Source: Chloroflexota bacterium
GTDB taxonomy: Bacteria > Chloroflexota > UBA11872
Direction of reading: 5' to 3'
DNA length: 7,052 nucleotides
NCBI GenBank assembly: GCA_026707185.1
Contig: JAPOXI010000018.1
Location: 1 to 7,052 of the forward strand
Position numbers and translations under genes: made by a program. The notes beneath the pieces were generated by a model. The model saw only the letters and a program-made list of their open reading frames with translations, searched no databases and had not been told where the DNA came from. Below are positions 6,150 through 7,052 of this stretch, piece by piece (the stretch's first letter is position 1; every line of letters begins with the position of its first letter).

Positions 6150-6899
6150 ATGCCAATTCGCGGAGTGATCTTCGACGTCGGCGACACGCTCCTGACCCAG
6201 GAGCCCCTGATCGGGTCGCCGAGCAACGTTCGCGGCGCCGCTGCTATCGCGCCGCTGGTCCGGCCATTCCTGTCCACGCAACTCAGCGACGAGCAGTTGG
6301 CCGAGTCATTCGGTGAGGCCCTGCAAGAGTCGCTGATTGACGCCTACCAGCACGAGTGCGGCCTTCCCGACACCCACGGCGTGCTTGTCCAGGTTCTTGA
6401 CGCCATGGACTGGGAACCGTCGGCCGAGGCCGTTGAAGTTCTGCTGCCCGCCTACTTCGAGCCCTGGTACCGGGCCATGCAGCCGGTGCCCCAGGCGGCG
6501 CGCGTGCTGCAGCTGCTCCGCGAAGCCGGCCTGCGCACGGCCGCCATCGCCAATGTGCTCTACGGCGAAGACCTGCTGCTTGAGCGGCTGCGCACGCTGG
6601 GTTTGGCCCCGCACCTGGACGTTGTGGTGTTCAGCACCGAGCTCGGCTGGCTCAAGCCGCATCCCGCCCCGTACCGTGCGGCCGCCCAGCGCCTGGGACT
6701 GTCGCCCCGGTCCCTGGTGATGGTGGGAGACGACTGGGAGATTGATGTGCGCGCGGCGCAGCGGCTGGGAATCCGAGCTATCTGGCTGCGCTCGGCCGAC
6801 CTGCAACCCCGCGACGAGTCCGCTGCGGCGGTCATTGACGACCTGGGCGACCTTATCCCCGCCATCGCCGAGTTGGATCGAAGCGAGCGCGCCGCATGA
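6150..6899 (+). CDS. HAD-superfamily hydrolase
   Basis: This 249-residue protein is complete, with the Rossmann core and a helical cap inserted after motif I, about residues 16-115. Motif I is FDVGDTLL (nucleophile Asp9); motif II falls at TAAIANV (130-136), with Ala134 where Ser or Thr is usual; motif III Lys169 is in WLKPHP; motif IV is MVGDDWEID (Asp194, Asp195, Asp199). The spacing matches phosphoglycolate-phosphatase or haloacid-dehalogenase-like members. In motif I the residue two after the nucleophile is Gly11, not the general acid/base Asp of standard phosphatases. The substrate cannot be assigned. The ATG at 6150 is chosen because the conserved first strand starts within four residues of it; the Shine-Dalgarno support is weak (GAG only), and the open frame upstream to 5907 lies antisense to the RDD gene. 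Its stop overlaps the next gene's start as ATGA, suggesting co-expression. Confidence 0.93.
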   Translation: MPIRGVIFDVGDTLLTQEPLIGSPSNVRGAAAIAPLVRPFLSTQLSDEQLAESFGEALQESLIDAYQHECGLPDTHGVLVQVLDAMDWEPSAEAVEVLLPAYFEPWYRAMQPVPQAARVLQLLREAGLRTAAIANVLYGEDLLLERLRTLGLAPHLDVVVFSTELGWLKPHPAPYRAAAQRLGLSPRSLVMVGDDWEIDVRAAQRLGIRAIWLRSADLQPRDESAAAVIDDLGDLIPAIAELDRSERAA

Positions 6900-7052
6900 C
6901 CGGTCACCTGCGGGCACGGCTGCTGGGCCTTGCCCGGCGCCTTTACCGGGTGCCCAGTCCCACGTACAACCACGCCTCCCACCGCAACCTGCGGCGCTTC
7001 GGCCATGCGCTCTCGGCACCAGCTCGCCGCGATGGCGCCCGCGTGCTGAACG
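6896..7052 (+). CDS. N-terminus of an unidentified protein, possibly a methyltransferase (3'-truncated)
   Basis: The ATG at 6896 overlaps the HAD stop as ATGA, and the frame stays open to the window end, giving 52 residues. The N-terminus is basic (MTGHLRARLLGLARRLYRVP), with no obvious signal peptide or membrane segment. The remainder reads SPTYNHASHRNLRRFGHAL and then RDGARVLN at the edge. A RVLN or RVLD strand following a short helical leader is how many class I SAM-dependent methyltransferases enter their glycine-rich loop, and the next codon begins with G, compatible with that. This is only a suggestion because the diagnostic glycines are outside the window. No Shine-Dalgarno site is evident, consistent with translational coupling to the HAD gene. 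Confidence 0.65.
   Translation, partial: MTGHLRARLLGLARRLYRVPSPTYNHASHRNLRRFGHALSAPARRDGARVLN

Overview
This is a densely coded, visibly G+C-rich bacterial window with short intergenic gaps, frequent GTG starts, Shine-Dalgarno-like sites and stop/start overlaps. It carries eight protein-coding genes; the first and last are cut by the window edges. I saw no tRNA, rRNA, CRISPR array, insertion sequence or phage gene. The mix of a sulfatase, a two-subunit M16 peptidase without signal peptides, a zincin_1-type mini-metallopeptidase and an RDD membrane protein would suit an environmental bacterium, possibly Chloroflexota. That placement is an impression from protein style only, not a phylogenetic result.

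Layout from left to right: (1) the 3' part of a sulfatase on + (1-1104). (2) On the minus strand, a two-gene M16 operon: the zinc-binding subunit (3762-2476) followed, with a 4-base GTGA overlap, by a degenerate partner subunit (2479-1163). (3) Diverging from it on +, a small HExxH metallopeptidase (3841-4218) whose TGA stop directly abuts, in the same frame, the ATG of a threonine-synthase-like PLP enzyme (4219-5295). (4) A nested inverted repeat (5303-5355) between convergent genes, probably a terminator. (5) An RDD-family membrane protein on minus (6018-5392). (6) Diverging from it on +, a HAD-superfamily hydrolase (6150-6899) overlapping by ATGA the start of a gene cut by the window end (6896-7052), possibly a methyltransferase.

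Functional links: the two M16 genes almost certainly encode one heterodimeric peptidase. One polypeptide keeps the zinc site and lacks the Arg/Tyr pair; the other has lost the zinc site and keeps that pair. The zincin and PLP-enzyme genes look translationally coupled and share a 78-bp divergent control region with the M16 operon. The HAD and last genes are also coupled. The sulfatase and RDD genes look like independent units.

I do not see convincing evidence for a new multi-gene system. The points most worth a second look are the same-frame TGA|ATG junction between the metallopeptidase and PLP-enzyme genes, the complementary degeneration of the M16 pair with no recognisable substrate gene nearby, and the lack of an N-terminal zinc ribbon on the threonine-synthase-like protein.
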